From contig NZ_QKLF01000001.1 of assembly GCF_003224335.1 (NCBI RefSeq), positions 310,001-374,000 of the forward strand: a stretch of DNA of 64,000 bases, given 5' to 3'. The stretch is from Curtobacterium sp. MCJR17_055 (GTDB lineage Bacteria > Actinomycetota > Actinomycetes > Actinomycetales > Microbacteriaceae). The position numbers and the translations under genes were made by a program. Below are positions 25,888 through 35,478 of this stretch, in pieces; within the stretch, counting starts at the first letter, position 1; each line of letters begins with the position of its first letter. Below the pieces are notes generated by a model that had not been told where the DNA came from, did no database searches, and saw nothing but the letters and a program-made list of their open reading frames with translations.

Positions 25888-26049
25888 CGCGCGCTGGCGA
25901 AGCGGCGGCGGCACGTCCACCGGCCCGTCCGGCCGGGAGGCCCGGTTCCGGTCCGGCGCTCGGCTCCCGGTCCGGAGTGCGCTCGGTTCTCCACAGCGCG
26001 GCAGTCGCCTCGCCAGTGAAATGCTACGTTCTACACGTCAGCAAGAGCG

Positions 26050-27885
26050 ATGTGGGGGACGATGGGGATCGAGTTCGACGACGCCGCGGCCGTGCGGCTG
26101 CTCTCGTGCGCGACCGAGGTCGCGCTGGCACTCCGAGCGGGTGGCGCCGCTCGACGTGCTGACGCCGAGGACGCCCTGCACGACTTCCACGGCGCCTACG
26201 CACGACTCTACGAGCAGGCGCACACGGTCGAGTCGGAGGACAGGGTCCGCCTGGTCCGGGCGCTCGACGACCTCGCCGGGCAGCTCCACGTCGTCCGGCG
26301 CCAGGCACACGACGAACAGCGTCGACAGCACGACCTGGCAGCGTGGCACGAGCGTGAACGGCAGCGCGACCAGGTGCTCGTCGGCGTCGGGGCCCCGTTG
26401 CGACCCGCGCTGGACTGGAGCGACGCGGTGGTCGACCCGAAGCCGTCGGAGACGCCGGTCCGCCCGACGCCACTCACGGCACGGTTCCACGCGCGCACTC
26501 GTGTCCGGACGAGCAGCGGTGGCTCCGGCGGACGCAGCGGCGCGGACCCGGACCGCCTACGCCGGGTCGCTGCGCGCGCCCGCGCGCAGGACGCGGCCAC
26601 CGCCCAGGAACTCACCCGTGTGCGGAACGCCTGGGTGACCTTCACCCGGACGTGCGCCTGGGTGCCCGTGGACGATGCGTCCCTCGTGCCGGGGTTCGAG
26701 GACCACCTCGCCGAGAACGCCGCGGACGCTGCCTGGCTGGACCGGATCGCGGACGCCTTCGCCGCGGCGGGAGGAGGGTCGCTGTCCGACGGCGTGCTCG
26801 ACGCGGCCGGGGCGTCTCGACTGCCCCGGGAGCTCCAGCGTGTCCTCGACCCGTCGTCGACCACCGTCGAGGTCGCGGCGGCCTGGCATGCGCTCGGCTT
26901 GTCCGACCAGGACGTCGAGGCGCTGCCGCTGAGGACGAAGCTGCAGCTCGCCGGGATCGACGGGCTCCCGGCCGTGGCGCGGGACATCGCCTCGCGCGCG
27001 GTGCTCCGTGCAGCGGTCGCGAACCCGGGGCGGGTGTACCGGATGCTCGGGCTGCCGTACACGTACGGCGCGGTCGGCCTCGAGGAGTTCACGCGGCAGG
27101 TCCTGGCGCTGCGGGACGGGCTCGAGCGCGCTGACCAGTCTGCGGCCAGGCTCGCCCCGCCATCGGCGCAGGTCGGTCAGCTGGTCGGGTTCGGGACTTC
27201 GAACGGCGCGCTCGTCGCGGCGATCTCGCTCGGGGACCTCGACACGGCGTCGAACGTGACGGTGAACGTACCGGGCGCGACGACGACGGTCGGGAGTGCT
27301 CCGGAGAAGGTACGTGCTGCACACGGGCTCCTCTCGACGGCAGCACGTCAGGACCAGAGATCGTCGTTCGCTGTCGTCTCCTGGTTCGGCTACCGCGCGC
27401 CGTCCTTCCCCGAGGTACCCGGCCAAGGGCGAGCAACCACCGGTGGGGCGAACCTGGCTTCGTTCCTCGACGGCGCCGTCGACAGTCGCGCGGGAAGCCC
27501 ACCGCGCTCCATCGCCGTCCTCGGGCATTCCTACGGATCGACGACAGCTGCGGAAGCACTAGCCCAGACACGTCACCGGATCGACTCATTCGTCACGTAC
27601 GGCTCGGTCGGGTTCACCGACGCGACGAAGCCGGACCAGCTCAACGTCGACCGTGTGTTCGCTACCGAGGGTGAGAACGACCACGTTGCGGCCCTCGGTC
27701 GGTCAACGCGAACGGATCCTCGGGATCTCCCCGAGGTCGAGGTCTTCTCATCCGAAGCCGCCCCCGGTACGAAGGCAGTCACGGGCCACGACATGTACCC
27801 AGAGCACGGAGTCGGGTACCTCTCGTCCGGGTCAACGGCTGCACGGCAGATCGCCGAGATCATCGCGAACGGGAAGCCAGGATGA
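26050..27885 (+). CDS. DUF1023 alpha/beta-hydrolase with helical N-terminal region
   Basis: 611 aa. Residues 1-120 and 180-290 are Ala/Arg/Asp-rich helices resembling ESX/WXG-type secretion modules, without a signal peptide. The C-terminal third is a DUF1023 hydrolase: nucleophile S494 in VLGHSYGS, acid candidate D544 in TEGENDHVAAL and histidine H580 in VTGHDMYPEH. VTVNVPGATTTVGSAPEK precedes the fold as usual in this family. Lipase/esterase or toxin activity is possible. The stop overlaps the next start (ATGA), so it is coupled to two lipoproteins. ATG 26062 is a possible alternative start. Confidence 0.75.
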   Translation: MWGTMGIEFDDAAAVRLLSCATEVALALRAGGAARRADAEDALHDFHGAYARLYEQAHTVESEDRVRLVRALDDLAGQLHVVRRQAHDEQRRQHDLAAWHERERQRDQVLVGVGAPLRPALDWSDAVVDPKPSETPVRPTPLTARFHARTRVRTSSGGSGGRSGADPDRLRRVAARARAQDAATAQELTRVRNAWVTFTRTCAWVPVDDASLVPGFEDHLAENAADAAWLDRIADAFAAAGGGSLSDGVLDAAGASRLPRELQRVLDPSSTTVEVAAAWHALGLSDQDVEALPLRTKLQLAGIDGLPAVARDIASRAVLRAAVANPGRVYRMLGLPYTYGAVGLEEFTRQVLALRDGLERADQSAARLAPPSAQVGQLVGFGTSNGALVAAISLGDLDTASNVTVNVPGATTTVGSAPEKVRAAHGLLSTAARQDQRSSFAVVSWFGYRAPSFPEVPGQGRATTGGANLASFLDGAVDSRAGSPPRSIAVLGHSYGSTTAAEALAQTRHRIDSFVTYGSVGFTDATKPDQLNVDRVFATEGENDHVAALGRSTRTDPRDLPEVEVFSSEAAPGTKAVTGHDMYPEHGVGYLSSGSTAARQIAEIIANGKPG

Positions 27886-28559
27886 AGATCATGACCACGA
27901 AACTGCTCGCGATCGTCGTCGCTGCCCTGATCCTCGGGGTGACGGTCAGCTGCGCAGCAGGAGGGAAATCCATGCCGAAGGACGCAGCCGGTCTGACACG
28001 TGCCGACGTCTCGGAACTCAGTTTGCGCCAGGAATTCAACCGGTACCGGGAGCACTACGAGGAGATGCAACGAGTACTGGCTGCGGCACAGCGCGCGGTC
28101 CACGAGGGAGAGTGGGACTGGAACGGTGGCGACGACAACCCGCAGATCGGTGGCGACGGCCGCACTCCCCTTCCCGGCGCGGACGTCGACAACAGCTACT
28201 TCCTTGAGTCGAGCAGAGCCTGGACCCCGGAGGGAGCCACGGGTTCCAGAGGAGACCTCGATCCGATGATCGACTACTTCGAGCACCGCGGCGCGAACAT
28301 GCACATCGAGCGGGTCGCCGACTCCTACTACCTCGACGGCAGCGTCCGTGACGGCTGGCACGTCGAGTACTTCATCCAACCGAGCGGCCGCTACTCCCTC
28401 ACCGTGTCGAGTGACCTCTTCTGGACCAACAACGCCGACGCACTCGCCAGGGCAGTGTTCGGCCGAGCATCACTGCGATGGCCGGATCGCTCTTCTCCCG
28501 GTGAGTACCCGGAGCCGCCCGAGTGGGATGCGCCGATCATCAACCGCCCCCGAATCTGA
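27882..28559 (+). CDS. Lipoprotein A of a tandem paralogous pair
   Basis: 225 aa, ATG overlapping the hydrolase stop. Signal peptide with lipobox VTVSC. The mature part begins with KDAAGLTRADVSELSLRQEF, has a helical RYREHYEEMQ segment, then WDWNGGDDNPQIGGDG, PLPGADVDNSY, GDLDPMIDYF, GRYSLTVSS, FWTNNADALA and a Pro-rich end. It shares these blocks with the next gene, so a local duplication is clear. No known domain is recognised. Given its position behind a putative secreted hydrolase, a role as membrane-anchored partner or immunity protein is an inference. Confidence 0.75.
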   Translation: MKIMTTKLLAIVVAALILGVTVSCAAGGKSMPKDAAGLTRADVSELSLRQEFNRYREHYEEMQRVLAAAQRAVHEGEWDWNGGDDNPQIGGDGRTPLPGADVDNSYFLESSRAWTPEGATGSRGDLDPMIDYFEHRGANMHIERVADSYYLDGSVRDGWHVEYFIQPSGRYSLTVSSDLFWTNNADALARAVFGRASLRWPDRSSPGEYPEPPEWDAPIINRPRI

Positions 28560-29230
28560 TGCAGCCACGACGACGGCCGCTCACGCTCGTCGCCCTCGTC
28601 ATGACCGTGCTCCTAGCCGGTTGCGCGGCGGGAGCAGCGCAGCAGACGAAGGACGCAGCCGGACTGACGCAGGACGACGTCGCGGAACTCACGCTGCACG
28701 AGGAGTTCGATCGGTACCGGGACCGCTACCGACACATGCAACAGCTCCTCGAAGAAGCGCAGAACCAGGTGCACCGCGGGGACTGGGAGTGGGACAGGGG
28801 CGACGACCTCCCACTGGACGGCTCCAACGGTGTCGCGCCACTTCCCGGCTCGACGGTCGTCAACAGCTACTACCTCCGCGCGCCACGTTCGTGGGCACCG
28901 CCCGGCGCATCGGGGGCGAAGCGTGACCTCGATCCGATGCTCGAGCACTTCAGGGCGAAGAGATGGACCTTCGAGGTGCGAGCGCGCTCCGGCAGTCACG
29001 AGGTCCGGGCGTGGACCGGGGACGGGTGGCAGATCCAGTACTCCCTCGACGTCGACGGCCGGTACTCCCTCGATGTCTACAGCGAACCGTTCTGGACCAA
29101 CGACTCCGACGCGCTGTCCGCAGCCGTCTACGGCCGAGCGACGCTGGACTGGCCGACCGAGTCCCGACCGGGTGAGTACCCGACGCCGCCGACGTGGGAC
29201 GACCCGGTCGTCAACCACCCGAAGACCTGA
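28559..29230 (+). CDS. Lipoprotein B of a tandem paralogous pair
   Basis: 223 aa; its ATG overlaps the previous stop (TGATG). Lipobox LLAGC. It repeats the layout of lipoprotein A: KDAAGLTQDDVAELTLHEEF, RYRDRYRHMQ, WEWDRGDDLPLDGSNG, PLPGSTVVNSYYL, RDLDPMLEHF, GRYSLDVYSEPFWTND, RATLDWPTESRPGEYP. The pair is roughly half identical by eye. A hairpin follows. Confidence 0.75.
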   Translation: MQPRRRPLTLVALVMTVLLAGCAAGAAQQTKDAAGLTQDDVAELTLHEEFDRYRDRYRHMQQLLEEAQNQVHRGDWEWDRGDDLPLDGSNGVAPLPGSTVVNSYYLRAPRSWAPPGASGAKRDLDPMLEHFRAKRWTFEVRARSGSHEVRAWTGDGWQIQYSLDVDGRYSLDVYSEPFWTNDSDALSAAVYGRATLDWPTESRPGEYPTPPTWDDPVVNHPKT

Positions 29231-29256
29231 GCAGGCGGGCGCGCCCGGCTGACGAA

Positions 29257-29293
29257 CGGGAGGCGGCGCGCGGTCGGTGTGCACCGCCTCCCG
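29257..29293. terminator. Hairpin between lipoprotein B and ABC operon
   Basis: A 10-bp perfect stem CGGGAGGCGG/CCGCCTCCCG (29257-29266 with 29284-29293) with a 17-nt loop, between convergent genes. Confidence 0.6.
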
Positions 29294-29305
29294 CCCGGCA
29301 GCCGA

Positions 29306-31516
29306 CTACGCCGCGATCGAGGGCACCTTCTCCGGGTAGTGGCACGCAGCCCGGTGGTCGACGTCCTCGCCGCGACGCGGCGCCTTCTCCGGCTCCTCCT
29401 GCTCGCACCGGCGCCGCTCGTCCTCGGGGAGGAGCGCGTAGAGCGGGCAGCGCGACCGGAACCGGCACCCGGTCGGCCGCTCGGTCGGGCTGGGCGGGTC
29501 GCCCGGCAGCAGGATCGTCCTCCGTGCCCGCTCGACGACCGGGTCCGGCACCGGCACGGCCGACATGAGAGCGGCCGTGTAGGGGTGCATCGGGCGCTCG
29601 AAGACCTCGTCGACGGCGCCCTCCTCGACGGTGCGACCGAGGTACATCACGCTGACGCGGTCGGCCACGTGCCGGATGACGGACAGGTCGTGCGACACGA
29701 ACAGGTACGACAGTCCGAGCCGCGCCTTGAGCTCGGCGAGCAGGTTGAGCACGCCCGCCTGGATGGAGACGTCGAGCGCGGAGACCGGCTCGTCGAGCAC
29801 CACCAGGTCCGGCTCCACGGCGAGGGCACGGGCGATCGAGATGCGCTGCCGCTGACCACCGGAGAACTCGTGCGGGTACCGGTCGGCCTCGGCCGCTCGC
29901 AGACCGACGAGCTCGAGCAGCTCCGGCACGCGGTCGGCGATGCGCGAGGACGGGGCACCGACCGCCCGGAGCGGTTCGGCGACGACGTCGTACACCGACA
30001 TGCGCGGGTCGAGGCTGGCGGACGGGTCCTGGAACACCATCGAGATGCGTTGCCGGAGCGCCCGGGTGCCGGCGGCCCCGCGCGCGGTGGCGTCGGCGAG
30101 TGACTCCCCGAACAGCTCGACCGTGCCGGCCTCGGGCCGTTCGAGGTCCATGAGCTGGTGGAGGGTCGTCGACTTGCCGGAGCCGGACTCCCCGACGAGG
30201 CCGAGGGTCTCCCCGCGGCGGATGTCCAGGTCGACCCCGTCGACGGCGTAGACGTCTCCGACCTTGCGGCGGAAGACGGAGCCCTTGACGAGCGGGAAGG
30301 TCTTCGTCAGCCCTTCGACGTGCACGACGGGTTCGCGGTCGGTCCGTGTGGCCTCGATCCGGGCGCTGTGGTCCGGGATCACGGGGAGCGAGAAGATGCG
30401 GCCGGCGTCCGCGTGTGCGGCGGCGACCTCGGCGGTGCGGTGGCAGGCGGCGGTGTGCCCGACCGGCACGGTGCGGGCGGTGCCGGCAGCGGCCGTGTCG
30501 GCACCGGGTACGACGTCGACGGGCGGGGCGAGCACCGGCTCGGTCGACCGGCAGACCGCACTGACCAGGGGGCACCGGTCCGCGAAGGGGCAGGCGTCCG
30601 GCAGCCCGATGAGCGACGGCGGTGCGCCCGGGATCGGCACGAGCGGAGACCGGTCGGAGGCGTCGAGCCGCGGCAGCGCGCCGATGAGCCCGATCGTGTA
30701 CGGCATCCGCGGTCGGGCGAAGAGCTCCTCGGCCGTGGCCGTCTCGACGATCCGGCCGGCGTACATCACCGCGATGCGGTCCGCGATCCCGGCGATGACG
30801 CCCAGGTCGTGGCTGACGAACACCAGCGCGGCCCCGGTCTCGCGCTGGGCGGTCCGGAGCACCTCGATGATCTGGGCCTGGATCGTCACGTCGAGCGCCG
30901 TGGTCGGCTCGTCGGCGAGGATCACGTCCGGGTCGTTCGCCATGGCCATCGCGATCATCGCGCGCTGGCGCATGCCGCCGGAGAACTCGTGCGGGAAGGC
31001 GTCCACGCGGCGACCCGGTTCGGGGATGCCGACGAGTTCGAGGAGTTCGATCGCCCGTGCTCGCGCCTCCGCCTTCGAGGCGCCGCGGTGCAGCCGCACC
31101 GTCTCCGCGATCTGGTCACCGATCGTGTACACCGGCGTGAACGCGGACAGCGGGTCCTGGAAGACCATCGCCACCTTGTGCCCGCGGAGCCGGCTCATCT
31201 GCTTGTCCGACCGGCCGAGCAGTTCCTCGCCGTCGAGCTCGACCGACCCGCTGACCTCCGTGGTGTCGGGCAGCAGCCCGAGGACCGCCATGCTCGTCAC
31301 CGACTTGCCGGACCCGGACTCGCCGACGATGCCGAGTACCTCTCCGCGACGGAGTTCGAGGTCCACGCCGCGGACCGCGTGCACGGTCCCCCGCGGGGTC
31401 GGGAACCGGACGTGCAGGTCCCGGACCCGCAGGATCGGCTCCGTGGTGGTCGCGCCCGTGGTCGAGCCGTTCGTGATGGTGCTCATGCTGCTTCCCCGGT
31501 CGTCCGCGACGCTCAT
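29306..31516 (-). CDS. Peptide-type ABC importer, fused double ATPase (DppD-DppF)
   Basis: 736 aa, ATG 31516 overlapping the permease stop (ATGA); ATG 31486 with GGGGAAG upstream is an alternative. Two complete ATP-binding cassettes: Walker A GESGSGKSVTS and GESGSGKSTTL, signatures FSGGMRQR and FSGGQRQR, Walker B VILADEPT and LVVLDEP. Each has the oligopeptide-transporter C-terminal extension with cysteines (CPFADRCPLVSAVC; CRFRSRCPLY ... CEQ), which in this family can bind a [4Fe-4S] cluster. It energises the permeases encoded just upstream. Confidence 0.92.
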   Translation of the reverse strand: MSVADDRGSSMSTITNGSTTGATTTEPILRVRDLHVRFPTPRGTVHAVRGVDLELRRGEVLGIVGESGSGKSVTSMAVLGLLPDTTEVSGSVELDGEELLGRSDKQMSRLRGHKVAMVFQDPLSAFTPVYTIGDQIAETVRLHRGASKAEARARAIELLELVGIPEPGRRVDAFPHEFSGGMRQRAMIAMAMANDPDVILADEPTTALDVTIQAQIIEVLRTAQRETGAALVFVSHDLGVIAGIADRIAVMYAGRIVETATAEELFARPRMPYTIGLIGALPRLDASDRSPLVPIPGAPPSLIGLPDACPFADRCPLVSAVCRSTEPVLAPPVDVVPGADTAAAGTARTVPVGHTAACHRTAEVAAAHADAGRIFSLPVIPDHSARIEATRTDREPVVHVEGLTKTFPLVKGSVFRRKVGDVYAVDGVDLDIRRGETLGLVGESGSGKSTTLHQLMDLERPEAGTVELFGESLADATARGAAGTRALRQRISMVFQDPSASLDPRMSVYDVVAEPLRAVGAPSSRIADRVPELLELVGLRAAEADRYPHEFSGGQRQRISIARALAVEPDLVVLDEPVSALDVSIQAGVLNLLAELKARLGLSYLFVSHDLSVIRHVADRVSVMYLGRTVEEGAVDEVFERPMHPYTAALMSAVPVPDPVVERARRTILLPGDPPSPTERPTGCRFRSRCPLYALLPEDERRRCEQEEPEKAPRRGEDVDHRAACHYPEKVPSIAA

Positions 31517-32523
31517 GCGCCCGATCCGGCCTGTGTGTTCAGCGCGGCCACGTCGACGGCCGCCTGGTTCTGGTCACGACGACGGTTCTGCTTCTGGCGC
31601 TTCCCGGTCGTCGAGGTCGGGTCCAGCGCGTCGCGGAGCCCGTCCCCGATGAGGTTCGCGGCGATCGCGAACACCACGAGGGCCCCGGCGGCGAAGTAGA
31701 AGAGCCACGGGCTCGTCAGGGCGTTGTCCTGGTTCTGGGCGATCAGCGTCCCGAGCGAGACGTCCGGTGCCTGCACGCCGAACCCGAAGTAGCTCAGCGT
31801 CGTCTCGCCGAGCACCGCGGTCGCGACCTGGATCGTGCCGTCGATGATGAGGAAGGACGCCACGTTCGGCAGGATGTGCCGGAAGATGATCCGGAACGGC
31901 CCGATGCCCATGTACCGGGCGGCCCGCACGAACTCGCGCTCCTTCACCGACAGGGTCATGGCCCGCACGACCCGTGCCGTGATCATCCAGCCGAAGACGG
32001 TGATGAGGACCACGAGGACGATCCACCCGGCGTTCTGGATGCGCGGGCTGATGATCGCGATGATGAGGAACGACGGCAGGACGAGCAGCATGTCGACGAA
32101 GAACATCACGATGCGGTCGACCCAGCCGCCGAAGTAGCCCGCCGCTGCCCCGGTGATCGCGGCGATGGCGGTCGAGAACACCGCGACGAGCAGCCCGATG
32201 AGCAGGCTCTTCTGCATGCCGCGCGCGGTCTGGGCGAAGACGTCCTGCCCGATGCCGTTCGTCCCGAACCAGTGCGCACCGCTCGGGGGCCGGGTGAACG
32301 AGGTGTAGTCGATCTCGGAGTACTGCCACGGGCTGACGAGCGGCCCGATGAACGCGAAGGCGAACAGCAGCAGGACGACGACGACGCCGATCCCGGCGCC
32401 GCGGTTCATGAAGAGCCGGCGCACCGTCTGGAGGATCCGGTTGCCCTGCGCGGTCGGACGGGCCGGCACGTCGCTGCGCGCGACGAGCGACGGGTCGACG
32501 GGTTCGATCCGGGTGTCGGTCAT
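31513..32523 (-). CDS. ABC importer permease (DppC type)
   Basis: 336 aa. N-terminal OppC_N segment, six helices, and the EAA loop in VRAARYMGIGPFRIIFRHILPN. The GTNGIGQDVFAQTARG stretch is typical for DppC/OppC. ATG start 1 nt after the preceding permease stop; its own stop overlaps the ATPase start. Confidence 0.92.
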   Translation of the reverse strand: MTDTRIEPVDPSLVARSDVPARPTAQGNRILQTVRRLFMNRGAGIGVVVVLLLFAFAFIGPLVSPWQYSEIDYTSFTRPPSGAHWFGTNGIGQDVFAQTARGMQKSLLIGLLVAVFSTAIAAITGAAAGYFGGWVDRIVMFFVDMLLVLPSFLIIAIISPRIQNAGWIVLVVLITVFGWMITARVVRAMTLSVKEREFVRAARYMGIGPFRIIFRHILPNVASFLIIDGTIQVATAVLGETTLSYFGFGVQAPDVSLGTLIAQNQDNALTSPWLFYFAAGALVVFAIAANLIGDGLRDALDPTSTTGKRQKQNRRRDQNQAAVDVAALNTQAGSGA

Positions 32524-32524
32524 G

Positions 32525-33508
32525 TCATGCCCTCCTGACGCGCGGGTCGAGCGCAGCGGTCGCGAGGTCGGCGAGGAAGCCGGCGACGAGCACCACGACC
32601 GCCGCGAACAGCGTGTACGCCGTGACCACGTTGACGTCGTTGTTGTTGACCGCGTCGATGAACCACGACCCCAGCCCGTTCCAGGCGAAGATCTTCTCGG
32701 TCAGGGTCGCACCGGTCAGGATGCCGAGGAACCCGTAGGCGAACAGCGTCGTCATCGGGATGAGCGCCGTGCGGAGGCCGTGCTTGAACGTCGCTCGGCC
32801 GCGCGTGAGTCCCTTCGCCCGCGCGGTCCGGAGGAAGTCCGAGCCGAGCACGTCGAGCATCGTCGCCCGCTGGTACCGGCTGTAGATCGCGATGAGACCG
32901 ACGGCGATCGAGATCGTCGGCAGCAGCAGGTGCGCGCCGCGGTCCAGGAGCAGCGTCCACGGTGTCCCGTCGAGCCCCGGCGTCGCCTCCCCCGTGAAGT
33001 TGATGAGCTGGCTGCCGGCGTCCTGGTTGAGCTTCGTCGCTCCGATCTTCAGGAACACGGCCGTCAGGAACACCGGTGTGGAGAACAGGACGATCGAGAT
33101 CGCCGCACTCACCCGGTCGGAGATCCGGTACTGCCGGATCGCGTTCCACACGCCGACGAGCACGCCGAGCACGATGCCCGCGACCGACCCGACGAGCAGG
33201 AGCCGGAGGCTGACCCCGAGCCGCGGGAAGAACTGTTCGTTGACGGGGCGGTCCTGGATCGTCTGCCCGAGGTCACCGTGCGCGACGTCACCGAGCCAGT
33301 GCGTGTACCGGATCACGATGGGCGTCTTGTCGTTGACGCCGATGTCGTCGAGCTTCGCGTCGATGACCTGTGCTGACGGAGCCGGATTGCGCTGCGCGTA
33401 CACGGAACGGGGACTGAACGTCGCTGACGCGAGGAAGTAGGTCAGCGAGGTCGCGAGGAACACGAGCACGACGTAGTACACGAGTCGCCGCCCCAGGAAG
33501 CGGATCAT
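32525..33508 (-). CDS. ABC importer permease (DppB type)
   Basis: 327 aa from ATG 33508, supported by TATGGT 7 nt upstream; ATG 33520 would add four residues. Starts MIRFLGRRLVYYVVLVFLAT, six helices, and the EAA loop FLRTARAKGLTRGRATFKHGL. Forms the heteromeric channel with the DppC-type partner. The binding-protein gene starts 144 bp away in the opposite direction. Confidence 0.92.
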   Translation of the reverse strand: MIRFLGRRLVYYVVLVFLATSLTYFLASATFSPRSVYAQRNPAPSAQVIDAKLDDIGVNDKTPIVIRYTHWLGDVAHGDLGQTIQDRPVNEQFFPRLGVSLRLLLVGSVAGIVLGVLVGVWNAIRQYRISDRVSAAISIVLFSTPVFLTAVFLKIGATKLNQDAGSQLINFTGEATPGLDGTPWTLLLDRGAHLLLPTISIAVGLIAIYSRYQRATMLDVLGSDFLRTARAKGLTRGRATFKHGLRTALIPMTTLFAYGFLGILTGATLTEKIFAWNGLGSWFIDAVNNNDVNVVTAYTLFAAVVVLVAGFLADLATAALDPRVRRA

Positions 33509-33515
33509 GGAGGCC

Positions 33516-33521
33516 ACCATA
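33516..33521 (-). promoter_or_regulatory. -10 box (TATGGT), leaderless start of the permease operon
   Basis: TATGGT on the minus strand, 7 nt before ATG 33508. Confidence 0.5.
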
Positions 33522-33619
33522 GGGCCTGGTTTGTTTCCGGTACATGTCGTCCGACGTCCCGCCACGTAACGAAAGGACGTCGACAGCAGAAAACGCGCTC
33601 TACCCCCTTCGGAGGGCCC

Positions 33620-33625
33620 TAGGCT
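33620..33625 (+). promoter_or_regulatory. Candidate -10 (TAGGCT) for the binding-protein gene
   Basis: TAGGCT followed by a leader of about 20 nt with AGAGGGG before ATG 33653; no good -35. Confidence 0.4.
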
Positions 33626-33652
33626 CGACGACAACTTCCAGAGGGGAACCAC

Positions 33653-35335
33653 ATGAAGCACAGGAAAGTCCTCGCGGTGACGGCGGCCCTCGCCGGCATC
33701 GCCCTCGCCGTCACCGGCTGCTCGGGCGGCTCCGGCGACTCCGGCGGGACCGGTGGGAACGACTCGGGCAAGAAGTCACTGCCGACCTCGGCCCAGATCA
33801 ACGCCACACCGGTCTCCGACCTGCAGGACGGCGGCACGCTCCGTCTGCCGATCTCGCAATGGGTCTCGCAGTGGAACTACAACCAGGTCGACGGCCCGCT
33901 CGTCGACGCGTCGACGATCGAACAGGCGACGATGCCGTTCATCTACACGATCGACGCGAAGGGCGCCCCGGCACTCAACCAGGACTACGTGACGAAGGCC
34001 GAGGTCACAAGCGACGACCCGCTGACCATCGAGTACACGATCAACGACCAGGCGGAGTGGAACGACGGCACGCCGATCACGTGGCGTGACTTCGAGAACG
34101 AGTGGAAGACCACGAACGGCGAGGACGAGGCGTACCTCATCGCCGGCTCGACCGGCTACGAGGACATCGAGTCCGTCACGAAGGGCGCGACCGACCGGGA
34201 CGTCGTCGTGACGTTCTCGACCCCGTTCTCGGACTGGAAGTCGCTCTTCAGCCCGCTCTACCCCGCCAGCCAGACCAGCACGCCCGAGCAGTTCAACAAC
34301 GGCTACAAGGGCAAGGTCCCGGTTTCCTCCGGGCCCTACGAGATCACCGACCTCGACGAGACCGCCGGCACCGTCACGATGAAGCCGGACGACAACTGGT
34401 GGGGCGACGAGCCGAAGCTCGACCAGGTGATCTTCCGGTCGCTGGACGGCAACGCCGACGTCGACGCCTACCTCAACAAGGAGATCGACTCCGTCCTCAC
34501 GACGACCTCCGAGCGCTTCGACCGTGTGAAGAAGGCGAAGAACACGAGGATCCTCGCGTCGACGTCCGCGCAGTACACGCACGTCGACTTCTCGTCGAAC
34601 GGCCTGCTCAAGGACAAGCAGCTCCGGCTGGCGATCCAGCACGCCGTGAACCGTGACGCGCTCGCGCAGGTCATCGGCGGCACGCTCCCGTACAAGCTCG
34701 GCACGCTCGACAACCACCTGTTCCTGTCCACGGACAAGGGCTACACGTCGAACACCAAGCCGAACGCGACGTTCGACGTCGAGAAGGCGAAGCAGCTGCT
34801 CGACGACGACGGGTGGAAGACCGACGGCGCGTACCGCTCGAAGGGCGGGAAGAAGCTCTCCATCGCGATCACGATCCCGTCCGGCGCTCCCACGTCGCAG
34901 CAGCTGGCGCAGGTCATGCAGCAGCAGCTGAAGGAAGTCGGCGTCGAGCTGAAGCTGAAGTCGGTCGCCACGGACGACTTCTTCGAGCAGTACGTCACGC
35001 CGGGCAACTACGACATGACGATCTTCGTCTGGGGTGGCACCGGCTTCCACTCGAGCAGCGCGACGATCTACACCTCCGGTGACGTCGGCCAGAACTACGG
35101 CCGGGTCAGCTCGAAGGAGATCGACGACCTGACGAAGCAGGCCCTGTCCGAGCCGGACACGGACAAGGCGAACGCCATCTGGAACAAGATCGACGAGGAA
35201 GTCTGGGCGATCGGACACTCCATGCCGATCACCGCGAAGCCGGCGCTCGTCGCGCAGAACCCGAAGCTCGCCAACTACGGCGCGTTCGCGGGGGCGCAGA
35301 ACATCGACTGGACGAAGGTCGGCTTCACCGACTGA
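33653..35335 (+). CDS. ABC importer substrate-binding lipoprotein (SBP_bac_5)
   Basis: 560 aa. Lipobox AVTGC near residue 23, a Gly/Ser linker, then the family-5 solute-binding fold: LRLPISQWVSQWNYN, PAEWNDGTPITW-like segment (QAEWNDGTPITWRDFENEWK), SSGPYEITDLDE, NGLLKDKQLRLAIQHAVNRD. It binds peptides or related ligands outside the membrane and delivers them to the divergent permease/ATPase operon. The ligand cannot be told from sequence. Confidence 0.92.
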   Translation: MKHRKVLAVTAALAGIALAVTGCSGGSGDSGGTGGNDSGKKSLPTSAQINATPVSDLQDGGTLRLPISQWVSQWNYNQVDGPLVDASTIEQATMPFIYTIDAKGAPALNQDYVTKAEVTSDDPLTIEYTINDQAEWNDGTPITWRDFENEWKTTNGEDEAYLIAGSTGYEDIESVTKGATDRDVVVTFSTPFSDWKSLFSPLYPASQTSTPEQFNNGYKGKVPVSSGPYEITDLDETAGTVTMKPDDNWWGDEPKLDQVIFRSLDGNADVDAYLNKEIDSVLTTTSERFDRVKKAKNTRILASTSAQYTHVDFSSNGLLKDKQLRLAIQHAVNRDALAQVIGGTLPYKLGTLDNHLFLSTDKGYTSNTKPNATFDVEKAKQLLDDDGWKTDGAYRSKGGKKLSIAITIPSGAPTSQQLAQVMQQQLKEVGVELKLKSVATDDFFEQYVTPGNYDMTIFVWGGTGFHSSSATIYTSGDVGQNYGRVSSKEIDDLTKQALSEPDTDKANAIWNKIDEEVWAIGHSMPITAKPALVAQNPKLANYGAFAGAQNIDWTKVGFTD

Positions 35336-35357
35336 CCGTCCACGGGCGGTGCCCGCT

Positions 35358-35404
35358 GATCGAGGGAGGGGCCGGACGCACTGCGTCCGGCCCCTTCGTC
35401 GATC
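35358..35404 (+). terminator. Hairpin after the binding-protein gene
   Basis: A 13-bp perfect stem (35368-35380 with 35382-35394) with outer GATCGA/TCGATC pairing and a following TTCGTC. Confidence 0.75.
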
Positions 35405-35465
35405 CGGTGCGCGCGCTCGCAGGGGATCCTCGGTGCGGTCCACGGATCGACGGGCCCCTGGACCG

Positions 35466-35471
35466 TACGAT
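35466..35471 (+). promoter_or_regulatory. -10 box (TACGAT), leaderless start of peroxiredoxin
   Basis: TACGAT 7 nt before ATG 35479. Confidence 0.55.
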
Positions 35472-35478
35472 CTGCCTC

